In this document: one piece after another, positions 20,901 through 32,800 of the stretch | Layout: every line of letters starts with the position of its first letter | How positions within the stretch are numbered: position 1 is the first letter of the stretch | DNA from: Chaetomidium leptoderma | Taxonomy: Eukaryota; Ascomycota; Sordariomycetes; Sordariales; Chaetomiaceae | Length of the DNA: 64,000 bases | Assembly: GCA_033296705.1 (NCBI GenBank) | Contig: MU856942.1 | Location: 1-64,000, forward strand | Direction: 5' to 3' | The notes under the pieces: generated by a model | Told to the model about the DNA's origin: nothing | Databases searched by the model: none | The model's input: the letters and a program-made list of their open reading frames with translations, nothing else | Made by a program: the position numbers and the translations under genes

Positions 20901-21275
20901 ACGACGGTGGGTTCGAGAGGGGGGCGGAATATGGCGTTCGACATCTTGTGTATCCCCAATGCGAGGGCTGACTTTGTCCCATGCCCCCCCGAGACGGCGC
21001 CGAGCTGCTCTCCGCCGATGGCTTGTTCGGAGGCTGATAGCACACGGTCAGCACGAGAACTGTAACATTTGTCTTGGGAAACACTTACAGCTGCCGGTCA
21101 ACGACTTGAAGGCCGTGACAACCTTGACTCCGTGCCGGCGTAGCTTGGCAGACAGTGCAGAGCTAGATTTCGATGGACTAAGAGAGCAGTTGCTGGCGAC
21201 GGCTTCCGGGATGTGCCCCAGTCCCCGAGAGGCGTCGCCAGTCTGCCTTGGATTCTGGACGAGATGGTCGGTCAT
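17961..21275 (-). CDS. AGC/NDR-like protein kinase with two in-frame UAG codons (PUK1/STK-21-like)
   Basis: Exons 21275-21089, 21033-19971 and 19914-17961 form a frame of 1067 codons interrupted only by UAG at codon 520 (19607-19605) and codon 610 (19337-19335). Introns are 55 nt (GTAAGT...TCAG) and 56 nt (GTGAGT...CTAG). All kinase motifs are intact: GKGSFGVV at 364-371, Lys386 in AMK, HRDIKPDN from 479, DFG at 499-501, GTSQYMAPEV, and an AGC-type tail FPYDAEDIKAHKWF and RSVDDTHYFD. UAG610 stands at the first Trp of DWWSVGV; UAG520 lies in the NDR-type insert before SLVKKLG. Both would become Trp by A-to-I editing, and each A lies in a predicted hairpin loop. Family knowledge: Fusarium PUK1, a perithecium-specific kinase, has UAG codons edited to UGG, and a Neurospora counterpart is known. 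Orthology here is inferred from recall, not a search. Unedited translation would give a 519-residue fragment without most of the C-lobe. A GTAGCC microsatellite encodes Thr/Ala repeats near 20196-20219. Confidence 0.85.
19325..19341 (-). promoter_or_regulatory. Hairpin around UAG codon 610 (candidate A-to-I editing site)
   Basis: A 4-bp stem (CGAC with GUCG) closes a 9-base loop that begins UAGUGG. The stop-codon A (19336) is again the second loop base after U. UAG to UGG would restore the DWWS motif of kinase subdomain IX. Confidence 0.5.
19596..19613 (-). promoter_or_regulatory. Hairpin around UAG codon 520 (candidate A-to-I editing site)
   Basis: On the mRNA strand a 6-bp stem (CACCGG with CUGGUG, including one G-U pair) closes the loop UAGAGC. 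The A of the stop codon (19606) is the second loop base and is preceded by U. Fungal A-to-I sites favour U at -1 and hairpin-loop placement. Confidence 0.55.
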
Positions 21276-21974
21276 GTCGGTTTGCCCAGTCCATGGAGTG
21301 CGTGCTGGTATTACTGCCGTATATGTGTAGCCCCTAAAGCTAACGAGAGTCGGGGGAGATGCAAACAGCTAAGAGAGGGAAGAGAACAGGAGTGAAGAAT
21401 GGTCGTGTGGTCCATTCCTGTGTGCTCCTCCTTCCTCTGCATCTCCGAAGCGCTGGCAACTCCGTGACGTTCGTTGCATGTAAGAGGTCCGGCAGGAGTA
21501 ACTGTGTCAGCGGTGCCTTCAAAAAACCTACCTGAATACAGCGACAAGACTGGGAAATGGCTTTGGCCAGTGTCTCACGGGAAGGCCAAACGCAAGCGGC
21601 TGAACATATCCTCTCGAAAAAGACGAGGTATCATTGTGATTATGAACAGACAAAAAAGGAGACAAAAGAGAGAAAACCGTCCGAAAGACTTTTCAGTTCG
21701 CCGACCCAGATGCAATATAGACCTTCGTCATCCCGTCAAACCGTCCGCCTGCTCCCCATTTTCATATCTCAAGGGATCCTCGCAGGCCGCGCCCAGGTCA
21801 GAAGTCTCCATGGTGCTGTGTATTAGCCCGTCGCGGGGACAGCCAAACCAAAGAAATCATGAAACCCTCATAAAGTACACGGAACCCATAATGACCGACG
21901 CCGCGCTCAGCATAGCGAGAGATGGCATATCGGGCCTCGCCTCTGACAGGCACTCCGACGATGTGGACAGTCGT
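21276..21974. other. Intergenic, kinase promoter and FKBP 3' end
   Basis: Upstream region of the minus-strand kinase (near 21276) and the 3'-UTR/terminator of the FKBP gene (near 21974). No exon or RNA gene was recognised. Confidence 0.5.
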
Positions 21975-23603
21975 TTACTTGATCTCGATAAGCTTGACGT
22001 CGAAGATGAGCGTGCTGTTCCCCGGGATGCTAGGCATGGAGCGGCTGCCGTAGGCGAGGTGGGCGGGGATGGTTAGGCGGCGCTCGCCGCCGACCGACAT
22101 GCCAAGGATGCCGATGTCCCAGCCCTTGATGACTTCGCCCTTCCCGATCTTAAAGGAGAACGGCGCGCCCTTCTTGTTGGCTATGTGGAGTTTCGAATTA
22201 GTACAGGTCAATTCCAGTGGGCAACCTGAGCACTTACAGTCAAAGATCTTGCCGTTCTGGAGCTTGCCAATGTAGCGCATGCCGACCTTGTCGCCAGACT
22301 TTACGGTGCGGCCGGAACCGGCCTTGCGGTCGTCGATAGTGACGCCCTGGACAACCTTGACGCCGAGGGCGCCCTTCTTGTCACCCTTGGCCTCGGCCTT
22401 GTCCTTGGCGGGACCGGTCGGGCCCTGCTCCAGGTTCTTGGCGAACTGGACCTTCTTGTCGCCCTTGGCGGCCGGCGATTCCTTGGCCTTGGCCTCGGCC
22501 TCGGCGGCTACAGGCTCGCCCTGGTTGTTCTTGAGCTTCTTCTGCTGCTTCTTGCTAAGCTTCTTCTCGTCCTTCGCCATCATCTCATCGAGACCCTCGA
22601 CCGCCTCCTCGGCGACGCGCTTGTTCTTGCCCTTCTTGGTGGCAACAAGCTTGGGAGCCTCCTCCTCGTCAGTGTCAATCTCCTTGATCCGAGGGGTGTC
22701 GTCAATGCCGTCCAGCTCATCGCTCATCTCGTCCTCGTCCTCGTCCTCGAGGCCGGGAGGGAGGTCGTACTCGTCATCCGAGTACTCCTCGTCCGAGTCC
22801 TCCTCTTCGTCTTGGGGGACGACGTAATTGCCAGTGAGGTAGACAGTATGGGTGCCCTTGACGCTGAAGAAGATCTTCTCACCCTCGCCAACGGTGATGT
22901 CGATGGGCTGTTGGTAGAGCTGTGATGGGTGTTAATCTCGGTTCGGACCACCTAGGGATGCGGGGAGAAGGTCTACTACGTACGCGCTCGGTGTCGAGAG
23001 TGCACACAACATATTCCTCCATGTCGAAATCAGGAGCATCCTCGTCGTCCTCGTCGCTCTCCTCCTCATCCTCGTCGCTGGCCTTGGCCTTGCCCTTGCT
23101 CTTGGCACCATTGGCCTTTGCGCCGGCATCCTCCATCTCGTCATCCGAGTCCTCCTGGGTGGCGGCAAGGAGCTTCTTGATGGCAGCCTCCCGGCGCGCC
23201 TTCTTGGACTTGGAGGGGTCGCTCGGGCCGCCATTCGGCTCCTCCTCGTCCTCCTCATCCGAGTCCTCATCGTCACCACCGCCGAGGAGCGACTCAAGAT
23301 AGTCCTCATCCTCGGTGTCATCCCCGTCCACGTTCGCCTTGTAGATCTTCAGGGTTGAGCGCGGGACTGAGGGGACGTTGCCCTGGCCGTCGGTCTCGGG
23401 CGCGGCAGTGGGGTCAATGGCCGCCATGGTGATGCGGATCTGGGCAGAATTGTTAGCAAAGGTATTCGCAGGCGCATGCATTGCTGCAGATGGATGGGCA
23501 GCAACAAACGTACCGTAGCCGGGAACTCAATCTCGGCAGGAACCAAGACATCGCCCGTGGGAATCTCCAGGCCGTAAACGGCGACAGGCAGAAGCGGCGA
23601 CAT
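21975..23603 (-). CDS. fpr4: Nucleolar FKBP-type peptidyl-prolyl isomerase (Fpr3/Fpr4 type)
   Basis: Four exons (23603-23514, 23439-22984, 22919-22238, 22180-21975) encode 477 residues. The N-terminal nucleoplasmin-like domain (about 1-100 once spliced around acidic inserts) begins MSPLLPVAVYGLEIPTG. Long Asp/Glu runs and Lys-rich blocks follow, typical of histone-binding nucleolar FKBPs. The C-terminal FKBP domain (about 365-477) has VGMRYIGKLQNGKIFDSNKKGAPF, GKGEVIKGWDIG and ERRLTIPAHLAYGSR. Yeast Fpr3/Fpr4 isomerise prolines on histone tails and act in rDNA silencing and nucleosome assembly. Introns are 74, 64 and 57 nt. The last one is a multiple of three and has no stop, so retention would keep the frame. 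Confidence 0.94.
22181..22237 (-). other. Stop-free 57-nt intron in the FKBP gene
   Basis: The donor GTAAGT, the CTAAT-like branch and the ATAG acceptor are good. The length is 3n and the reading through it is open. Retention would insert 19 residues with a CxCxxC cluster between IFD and SNKK of the FKBP fold. Confidence 0.7.
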
Positions 23604-24136
23604 GTTGAATTGTGAATTGACGGATTCCTTGATGGAAACTGGAGGTAATTTGTCCAGTCAATGCCGTAACTAAATGCCACAAAAATGTATGTACAACCGC
23701 GGCTGATGTATGCGGTTTGCAGAGGGTGGGAGGTGTGAAGATGAAGAAAACCGAGGGGAGCCGCCTTGTCAAGAGTCGCTTGCCGCAGAAATACTTCAGG
23801 CACGACCGAGCTTCGCGGGTCGAAAAATTTGGAGCCGCCCCCACAGATTCCGTCTGATAAGAGCTTATCGCCCCACTGGCTTCCCGGCCAACCACAGTGG
23901 ACCCCGCTGCAAGCTTCACCGCCTGCCGTCTTGAGTTTAGAGGACCCCACATGTTTGGCGGGCAGGCTGGAGAGTGGGACTGACATCACACTTTTGGTCC
24001 CTGATCTTTGTCTTCTTTTTTCTTCAACGGCCAATCAGAGTCGTCAATGGCTTGCAACCTTGTCCTTCTTGAATCACTCGAGAGATACACAATAACGTTA
24101 CAACTGGACAATTGACAAAGCCGGTTGACCGAGGGG
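23604..24136. other. Intergenic, FKBP promoter
   Basis: Upstream region of the FKBP gene and downstream region of the DJ-1-like gene, both minus strand. A GGCCAATCAG (CCAAT) element occurs near 24030. No gene was seen. Confidence 0.5.
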
Positions 24137-25033
24137 TCAAGCAGCCTTCTTCTTCCCCCAACCCATAAACACGGCCTTCACAATCTGCCACACAATACCC
24201 AGCGTCATGGCCGTCTTTCCCGTCTCATACTTTTGCGGCCTATCCCCCGTGTCCGTCATCACAAGACCAAATTCGGCGACGGGCCCAGGAAATCGGCCGC
24301 TCAACCTGGCGTACGCCGAGACCAAGTCATTCCCATTGGTGACGCCTCCTTTATTTGACCACAAAAGTTAGTCGCTAGGCCTTGGGGAGGAGGAGGGCTG
24401 CAAGACATACCACTACTCCAAAAGTTCCCATCCCTCACCCATCTCATCTCTTCCCCCAACCACTCCACCCCCTCGAATTTCTTGGCTAGATCCCCCTGCA
24501 ACGCCCTCGGCCCGCACGCCTTCTTGCCCTTGAGCAGCCCCGCCGCGCCGCACAGGTAGATGCCCGTGCAGACACTGAGGATATCAGTCTCGGGCCGCGC
24601 GCCGTGTGCTGCAAGCCAGTCTGTCGCCTCCTTGATGCTGTCCCAGTCGGTTGTCGGGTCCGGGCCGGGGACGAGGACGATGTCGAGCTGGCCTGGCTGG
24701 ACGGAGGGGTCGGAGATGTGGTGGGTGCAGGGCAAGTGGGTGGAAGCAGTCAGGGGGATGAGGGAGCCGGGTTGGACGGTGGATATGTCTTTTGCGGGTG
24801 GGGGGTTAGTGGTCGGCAGGGATGGAGAAGGGGTATTTATTAATATGCGTACAGGAGATCTGGACGCTCGGAGTGAGGTCGAGTATCACGGCGGGGACCA
24901 GGTCTTTGACCTGGATGAAATACTCGTAGCTCATGGTAGCAAAGATATCGATGCAAGCCATATCAAGGAGCTGGCAGGCCGTTGGGATGAAGACCCCGAT
25001 GCGGATGGTCCTGCGGGAGTCGGCGGCCGTCAT
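24137..25033 (-). CDS. DJ-1/PfpI (class I glutamine amidotransferase-like) family protein
   Basis: Three exons (25033-24853, 24788-24411, 24348-24137; introns 64 and 62 nt) give 256 residues. The fold is recognisable from IGVFIPTACQLLDMACIDIF at the start, the central LDIVLVPGPDP, and the nucleophile elbow DILSVCTGIYLCGAAGLL with Cys134 as the likely catalytic residue. The conserved His/Glu partners of true proteases are not obvious. A GVTNGNDLVSAY segment after intron 2 matches the family's second half. Fungal members range from isonitrile hydratase-like to glyoxalase-like and chaperone proteins, and the sequence does not decide among these. The C-terminal 35 residues end in a basic GWGKKKAA tail with a hydrophobic segment (about 230-245) that might associate with membrane. 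Confidence 0.88.
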
Positions 25034-27649
25034 GGTGGAAAGGTTTTCTGTTTACAGGAAATGCTTTAAATGCTACAGCTTCGAAGACAGCCAGAGTTCT
25101 TCCCCTGGTGCTGTTCCCGCGTCCCCGCTCTATTCTTAAGTACGTTGCCGTTCTCAATGGGATAGAACGCGCCCCGAGAGGCACCGGAGCCTCGGCCACT
25201 ACTCACAGGCCCGGCCGTCTAAATCCGGGGCCGGCGCATCGTCCAACGGCCGGGTGGCGCCCGGTTCGTGCCCTGATTGGCCGAGTCCGAGACAGCCTCC
25301 GAGGGCCTTCGGCACGGAGCTTTGCGGCCAGCGGACTCGGGACAGCGTGAAACTCGGAACGAGCATTTGCCAGGGCCCAGAACAGTCCAAACAAACCCCC
25401 TGGCTCCCCGAGACCAGAGAGGACCCAGATGCAACTCTTCTCTCCACTCCACCACGTCCAACTGCAGAGCTGCCCAGCAACGTCAAGTATCTCCCTAACA
25501 ATATCTCACCCGTCCTGCTCCCCGTCAGCACAGCCACAATCAACCTACCTACCCCCCCCAGAGCCCCATCAACTCCACAAACTAGAAACCAGCTCAGCCC
25601 ACGCCGCGTAATGCAACCACGACACGGGCGAGATGGGCCACGCCACAGGCACGCGAGAACCCCTTCCCGGATGCATGTCTGAGACTTGCAGGAGGGAGGA
25701 TTTGGAAAAGTTGTCGTCAGCCTTTCTTCCAAAGTTCCAGACATCCCCCCACTAGATCCTCCTCCTCTTCCATTTTCCACAACCTACCTAGTCAAAAGTT
25801 GACCTAAACGTCATCATCAGCCAAGACAGTCTTAAGCCATGCCCGCCCGCCCGCGCACCGAGTCAACGAACGCGTGGAAAGCCTAAACGCTCCGCCACAC
25901 CTTGTTGCAACCTGCCCCCCCAAATCTTGGCCCTTGCTGCTCCTGGACCATGCATCTATCTCCGACGGCAGGCCAAGCCCAAGCTGTGACAAGACGGGCG
26001 GGCATCATTGGGTTAACCAAGGTAGTATTCCTCATGTCAGGCGAAGAAGGTCAGCCCAACTCCAAAGTCCAAATATTGAATGCATGCTGGCTGCTGCTGC
26101 TGCTGCTGCATACGTAAGCTGAGCTACGCGAGGGAACGCGACAGCACGGAATACAACCCTCGCCCCCTCTTAGGTCTAGCAAGACGGGGGGATTTTACCA
26201 AGATTAAAGAAGTGAGAATAATCCGTAGTTACATAGTTACACAGTAGTTCACTTTTCTAGCCCCCAATGGAGCATTGCAAGGAGATGGATGGCCTCGAGC
26301 CGAGGACAGTGGGTGGGTGAGGCATCAAGCATGCTAAGCTAAGAGCAATAATTATATCGACACATCAAGCCCATAGCACAGAGACCAGGAAAATGCAGAA
26401 ACGCCGAAGCCACCACATTCATCACCAAGTCAGCACAGAGAGAACAACTCAGATATATGCATGCGCATGCCAAAGCGAGCGTGGTGAATATATTCATCTC
26501 CCCTCCCCGACCGACCCCATACACCAAATGCCATGTCAAGAATAGCATCCCCATATCGACTCCACCGCGCCCTTCCCTCCATCAAAGGAAGGACAAGGCC
26601 AAAATAAAGACAATACATGGATAATAACCCCGTAGCATGGCTGGCGCCAGCTGCCTTCCACCCATCCCATCCACCCCCCTTCCCCGGTATCATCATCCAG
26701 GCGGGGGAAAAACACCACACCCCCATCCGCCTAAAAAAGGGCGGATGCCGTGGTGTCCTCCCCCTCTCCCATGTCCTTCTCGTTATGTACATTGGTAGTA
26801 ATATTAAATATTAGGGGGGCTAGAAGCGGTTGTCGTATTAGGGGTGCCCCCTGGGAATCCTGCCTTCGTTCCCAGTCACGGACCATAGGGCCCCATCCGC
26901 CATCATCATCTCCTTTGGTGTGTTCGCAGCCGGGGCCTAGCCCAGCCCCAGCCGGCGAAAACCCAAAAACCCCATTCTTCTTCTTCTCCGTCTCTTGTCG
27001 ATTCCCCCGGCTGTCGTTAAATCCTCGGCTCGGCTCCTGTCATAGAACATGTGTGCCTGCGCCACCAAAGCCGTTGTTTCCCCTCTCTTTCCTTCCCCCA
27101 CCGTTGTTGTGTCTCTAAGCGAATGGCGCCAGCAGGTGGGATATCGCCCGTATTTGATGTCCCCTCCCGCTCCAATAATCCCTGCTGGTATAATGGTTCC
27201 TCTCCTCTCCTGCTCCAAAAACTCCGGTGCAAGCCGCCCATAAAAACAAGCGAGGACAAAAAGATAACAATAAAGTCGAGCCCCCATATCTAGATGCCAA
27301 ATGCCGATGCCATGCCATGCATATCAACATCATGAACCTCTCAAAACCGTGTGTTGATAAAGAACAAAGGCCGAAACGACGGGGACACGCGCCTGTCGCC
27401 CGAGTCGGACAAATAAACATTTCCCAAGAAGCGAAAAATAGGTAATGGGTTCAGCACCCGGAGGTGTGGCCATGGGTGGGTTGCTGCTGGGGCAGCTTCA
27501 TGCCCCAAAATTCGTCGTCGAAGAGGGGGGGCGGACGGCGGGCACCGAATCCGGGTAGGGAGAATCAATCGAATGCGCGTAAACATTAAGAGGTCGCCGA
27601 GAATCGAAAGGTCGCAAAAAAAGTCGTTATCCATGCGGCAGGGCAAGTA
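25034..27649. other. 2.6-kb intergenic region
   Basis: Between the DJ-1-like gene start and the 3' end of the GT2 gene. It contains CT-rich sequence (25420-25620), a (GCT)n run near 26088-26108 and AT-rich stretches (26200-26250, 26795-26815). Open frames exist (for example 25254-25682 plus) but have no recognisable protein, no good start and no splice pattern. I see no supportable gene. A non-coding transcript or long 3'-UTR of the GT2 gene is possible. Confidence 0.45.
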
Positions 27650-29815
27650 TTATACCAAAGCATCCGCTGTTACCGATTTCGCTCTCCCACGGGTAACCTT
27701 TTTGCTGACCGTGTATACCAAATCGAGAGTCCAGAAGTGGCATATTTGCGCCTGCGCGCAGGGGATCGAGCCAAAAATAGGGGCGACCAGCGGAACCATG
27801 ACGTAGTCGATGTAGTTAGTCTTGACCTCTCGCGGAGAGAAGTGCATCCCCTTGAGCAGACCAGCGTCGCCCATCTCCTTCTCGCGCGACTCGACGCAGA
27901 TCTTGTGGAAGCCCTCATAGAGGAAGAGGTAAAAGGCCACCTCCATGAAACCGAGGGTCCGGAGAACATTGCAGACGGTGTAGATCCAAGCGACCCCGTG
28001 CACGTCGGCAGTGCCGTCGGTAACCCACATGAAGAGGGTCGACGCGACGATGAGGATGGTCATTTGAACCGGGAGGAAGTGAGCCTCGAAGAGGCGGTGA
28101 AACAGGACGACAATGCGCTCCCAGTCGGGCGTCTTGAGCGTGTCGGACACAACGTCGGAGAAGATGCCGCTCTCGGGCGTCGCCTCGGCATCCACACCGT
28201 CGATCTGCGACTGCGGGACATAGTTGTCCGAGTCGTCGTTGAGAGACGTATGCAGAGGCCGGAATGCCCTCGAAGTGTGCTTCCTCTCCTTCCAGACCTC
28301 AACAACCTTCCTGAGCGCATACCCGGTATCGAGGGCACCCCACATGTGCCTGAGGGCCTGCTTGTACCGAGCACGAATATCCGTGACAAGGCCGGGAAGT
28401 CCCTTGCCGCGGCCACCGCCTGTGACGTTGGTCTGGCTGACCGGGCTCAAGACCGTGCGCACCGTCAGGTTACCATTGAGTGCGAAGAAGCACTTGAGGT
28501 ACATGTGCAAGTCCTCACCAATGGCCTCCGAGTCGCAATCCCAGCCGCCGACGCGGTCAACCAGTTCAAGCGGCACGGAGTAGACCGACGTGGGGGGCGC
28601 AACCGACGAGCCCTTGTACAGGCCGGACATGCCAGCCGCAGACCACAGAACGTCGGCAACACGGACGATGGCGGGGACATTGTGGGCGTTGCGGTCGAAG
28701 ATGATGGGGGCCGAGTACAGGGTGGTAGTGGCCGTATCCGGGTAGGTCATATGCATGCTCGTCACCAGGGCAAAATAATTGGACGAGAGGTGGCTGTCGG
28801 CTGTTTTGGACAAGATTGGTTAGCGAATCCTGACGTGGAGACAAGAGCAAAAAAGCTCAGCTCTGGTGGGGCACTCACCATCGATGCCCGTGACGATTAC
28901 GTCCTTTCGCTGGTCAATGCTGTACTTTTCGCTGAGCTTCCTCGCGGCCCACGACATGTTGCTGCCCTTGCCAGCCAGCTCACCCGGCATGTCGGCGGGG
29001 TGCACCGTGAAGTCAATCGAGCGGAACTTCTTGGAGAACTCGTTGGTGAACCGTGCGGCCTTGGTCTCCGCATTGTGCTCTCTTTGCTCCATTGCAAGGT
29101 ATACCTGATTCATTGCCTTGTCAGCCTGGAGAACTTATGGGGTAACACAAGACCGGAAAAGATGTTCCCCTGAATATCATTTGCTCCACCGGTTGCCACT
29201 AACTGGCACTGGGGTGGGGGACTGGAAAGACACGAAGGAGCGACTCACATCGTAGGTGTTGCGCGCCTGGGGGTGCGAAGCCAGAACCTCGAGCGTCTCC
29301 CTCAGAGTATCGTTCTCCTCCTTGTAGTTCGGGATGACGATCGCGTGGATGATGCGGTCGGGTGCAATGTCGGCGTCGGCGTAGCACTCGGGGTCCAGAT
29401 CGCCGGCTTCGCTGCTCGAGGTAGAGCTGATGTCCCGCGACGAGGTCAACGTCTCGGAGCTGGAGAGCGAGGTCGACGAGCCACGGCGGCGGTGGCCAAA
29501 CTTGATGTCCCTCATGGCCCTGGTGCGCGCGGCCTTCTTCAGGCTTCTCGTGATGGTGAAGACGGCCCAGCAGGAGCGGATCGGGAAGACGAAGACGAGG
29601 AAGTGGATGAGCAGGCAGTAGTACGAGAATATCGCAACCCATCTGCCGCCCATCTTCGCGTCGTGATGCGGCGCACTAAGACTGTCGATTGACTCATATT
29701 TGTAGCTCTGCCGACGAGCCTCGAGTTGGCTCGAGATAACCAGGTATGAGAGCCCAATGGTCGCCAGCATGGCCAGGCCGCCGGCGCGCCGGCTACACCA
29801 CGTCAAGATCGACAT
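27650..29815 (-). CDS. Multi-spanning GT2-family glycosyltransferase
   Basis: Three exons (29815-29249, 29104-28879, 28800-27650; introns 144 and 78 nt) give 647 residues. Two N-terminal membrane spans (about 10-28 and 57-82) precede a Ser-rich cytosolic stretch. The glycosyltransferase core starts at AIVIPNYKEENDTLRETLE. The acidic metal/nucleotide-sugar site is probably VIVTGIDADS (about 260-268), the acceptor-side acid is SEAIGEDLHMYLK (about 355-365), and QALRHMWG looks like a QxxRW-type product motif. Three or four C-terminal spans follow (MTILIVASTLFMW, AWIYTVCNVLRTLGFMEVAFYLFL, YVMVPLVAPIFGSIPC). The layout is that of processive or single-addition GT2 membrane enzymes of the cell surface. 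It is not a canonical chitin synthase. The substrate cannot be told from the sequence. Confidence 0.85.
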
Positions 29816-32800
29816 GGCTGTGGCTGTGAGGATGGACCGAAATCGAACTATGTCGTGAATTGGCGAGGCAAAGGGAGTCTTGTGCTAGTTTTCCCTTGCA
29901 AATTAGGTAGATGCGCCGCGAATTGAGCGGAGAGGCGGCGCGAGGCGAGGCGAGGGACGGTGGAGAGCCCGTGTGGATTGGAGGGGACGCGAGTCGAAGT
30001 GCACTCGGCGTTTCCACAGGCGCAGGCGTCGAGAGGGGAGGGGAGGAAGGAGGGACTGCGGGAGGAGAGGAAAAAGAGAAGAAGGAAAAGAGAGGAAAAT
30101 TCGGGGCGGAATGATAACGTTTAACGGCTAGGCGGCGCTGTCGTGGTGGGTGGGTGTGCGTGCTGGGGGGCTTGGTCCCAAGTAGGGGAACGTGCTGAGA
30201 AGCTGAGGGTAGCTGTCGATGAAACCCTCGAAAAGACAGGCCAACAGCAGAGGGGAAAAAAAAGGGGGATTGCAACCCGTGCATCCACTGCCAATCCGTG
30301 ATGCACAGTGCTAGGGTGCTACCTACCTACCTTTGGGCTAGGCTGGATGTGCAGTGCCAGGGACAGGGGCTCAGACGGCAGGGTGCGATTTTGTGCATCA
30401 ATAATCTCGCGCTTGTCAGTTTCGGGCAGCAAATTTCCCACGGGGGCCAAGGCTGGGCGAGCGAGCGAAGCATTCGAGCGAGCGGCAACCGGAAGATCGA
30501 ACCACAAATCAATGTTTGCGACCAGGGACTTCGTCCGAAGACACGGGCAGGCGACGAATTTCTCTTTCAACCTCAGACGACGCGCATTCTGCCTGGGCCC
30601 GCTCGTGGCATTGCGCCACATGAATAGGTCGGCAAATACGCATGAGTCGCCGCTGCCAGGCGGTGCTGTTGTTTCATGAGCCTGAGGTGGGCTCATCAGT
30701 TTTTGGGGGCAGGAGTCGCCCGCCAACGCCTCTCACATGGGAACGCCGCGGGGAAGGAACCTGGGGTGCGGGAGCACTGCTTCAACGCTGCCTCGGGTCG
30801 TCGATTCTGACCACACACAAAGCACGACGCAGCAACGGCGATGTCTTCTCGTCCGTCAGCAGCGGCTGAGACAATTGCAGGGTCACGCTGAGAATCTTCG
30901 GGTTTCCAAGATGCTGCCAAGCGGCGGCAGTTCTAACCTCGCTGCTTGTCGCTTGGAACTCTAGTGCCTCCCTAGCAACAATAGGAAGGAACCTCATCGT
31001 GTCTTACACCAACCACAGAGCCTCGTCGGGGCACGCGTGGAGATCAACTCCACTAGCATGACGGCGGTGTATCCTGTCTCGCCTGTCCAAGACGACTAGT
31101 GCTTGCAACTCCGCGCCCGAGTCCTCAAGGTATATACAGACACAGTCGTCGTGTTGCCAAATCAAGAGCGTAACCAACTGCTGTCCAGTCGAGTCGTCGT
31201 CATTGATCCTGCCCGTGCCGCCTCTGACGCGTGCGTGGCTGGAGGTTTGAAAGGCTCGAGGAAGGGTCCCACTCGCCCGCCGGTCGGTCGCGCGGCAGAG
31301 TTTTGGCGGCCCGGGAACTGGGCTCACTTCGTTTGGTTGTCACTTTCAGAGATCTGGCCAGTCACGACGGCAGGAAGGCGTTGTTGGGGGGGTCCCAACT
31401 GTGGGGCACTCTGTGTCTGGAGCTCGTGCACCGCATGACCCGCATGTTCCCGCCCCACAAGCCGTTGTCAAGAAACGTCAACGGCTTGTCACCCGGCGGC
31501 AGTGAGGAAGTCGGCAAGCCGGCACCTGTGGTTTGTCATCCTGTATCAAAAGGTAACCAACAAGTGAGGGACAGACTTCCTGGCCGCCTTGAAAATAAGG
31601 ACGTGTGTATTCAAATTACTATCAGCCCCTCTCCAGGCTGCCAACTTCTTCCCGTCCCGTCTGGAGCTCTGGCCATCTTCCTTGTTGGCTGGCTGAGATG
31701 GTGGGCCGATGCCACTTTGGGGAAATTATGATGGGAGCTTGTCCAGGACCCTCGCTGTGCAATTGGACTAGCAAAACGCGCAAAGCTCACCCCACTCGAC
31801 GTGTGGGAATCGTAACGCCATACGGATCTGTACTCTCGTACCACATCAGCGGAACCATCGAGCGAGTGACCGGAGGAAAGTTGAGCGGATGGAAGTGGGA
31901 TGTCAGTTTTGCACAGCCTAGGGCTGACAGGCTCGCCGTTGACGACAACTCATTGCCCGCCTGGCTGGGACAAGATGATGCTGTGTCTTGGCCGTTTCGT
32001 ATGCGGAACCACCCAAATTCCCCTTCTCAACCGGCTTGCTTGTCGTTGTTGCTCGGCTGCCAGACTGACCCCGACTTCCCGATGCCTGTTTCCCGTGCTT
32101 ACGGACGGTAACTAGGCGTAATATTACGCTCTATGCAGGCCACCCGAGAGGCCTCACGCACGTCGTGGGGCTCGGCAGCAGCTGCTGCACGATCCGCCAT
32201 CTCATTTTAATCGAGGATGTGACGGGCGCTCATTGGCCAAGAGTTCGTTGCCGTCTTTTCCCGGTCTTTGCCCCAATGGGCAAGATCCACAGCAAACTTT
32301 TTTTTGAAGCTTGATGCTCTGTCAGCCCTGGACCTTGGCCGAGCTTGGGTGTGATCATTTCGCTTGGCCTTGGGGAACGCGACATGTGGGGTTCCGATAC
32401 GGCGCTGGGGGTGGTTGTCGTCGAATCCGCGGAGACCGGTGATCCAGCCTGGCGGTTCGGCGCGTTTTCTTTGTGCCTGGCAGACGGTTGTCGGCGACGA
32501 GGGCGAGTCTGAGACATCACAACGTCGAGCTCGGGGGCCCCTTATTAACGTCGCCTCAGGAACCGGCAGTTTGCGTCGACCCCGACGTGAGAGGCGCGCC
32601 ACAATAGGGCCCTCGGGCATGGACACTTCATCTGTGTGACCAGGCTTCCTGCAGAAGAAGGGGAAAGGAAGATGTTTCGAAACATGGCTTGCTGACGATG
32701 GGCGCAGCTCGCCGTGACGAGAAAAACCAGAGTGGTGAGCATTCCCCGACGGGGGTTTGGCCTTGCCCCCGGCTCTGGCCGTGCCGCCGTCTCAACCCGG

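Noticed and set aside
17961..21275. Reading the kinase as an ordinary pseudogene
   Set aside because: Over 1000 other codons are intact including every catalytic motif. Both stops are UAG, both would become Trp by one A-to-G change, and both sit at the same place in a predicted hairpin loop. Editing is the better explanation, although it needs RNA proof.
25199..25780. 193-codon minus-strand frame
   Set aside because: It opens with GTG, is low in structure and has no recognisable features. A GTGAGT at its end looks like a donor but no partner exon was found.
27737..29173. 478-codon plus-strand frame opposite the GT2 gene
   Set aside because: Antisense to three conserved exons and reading across their introns. 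No recognisable motifs.
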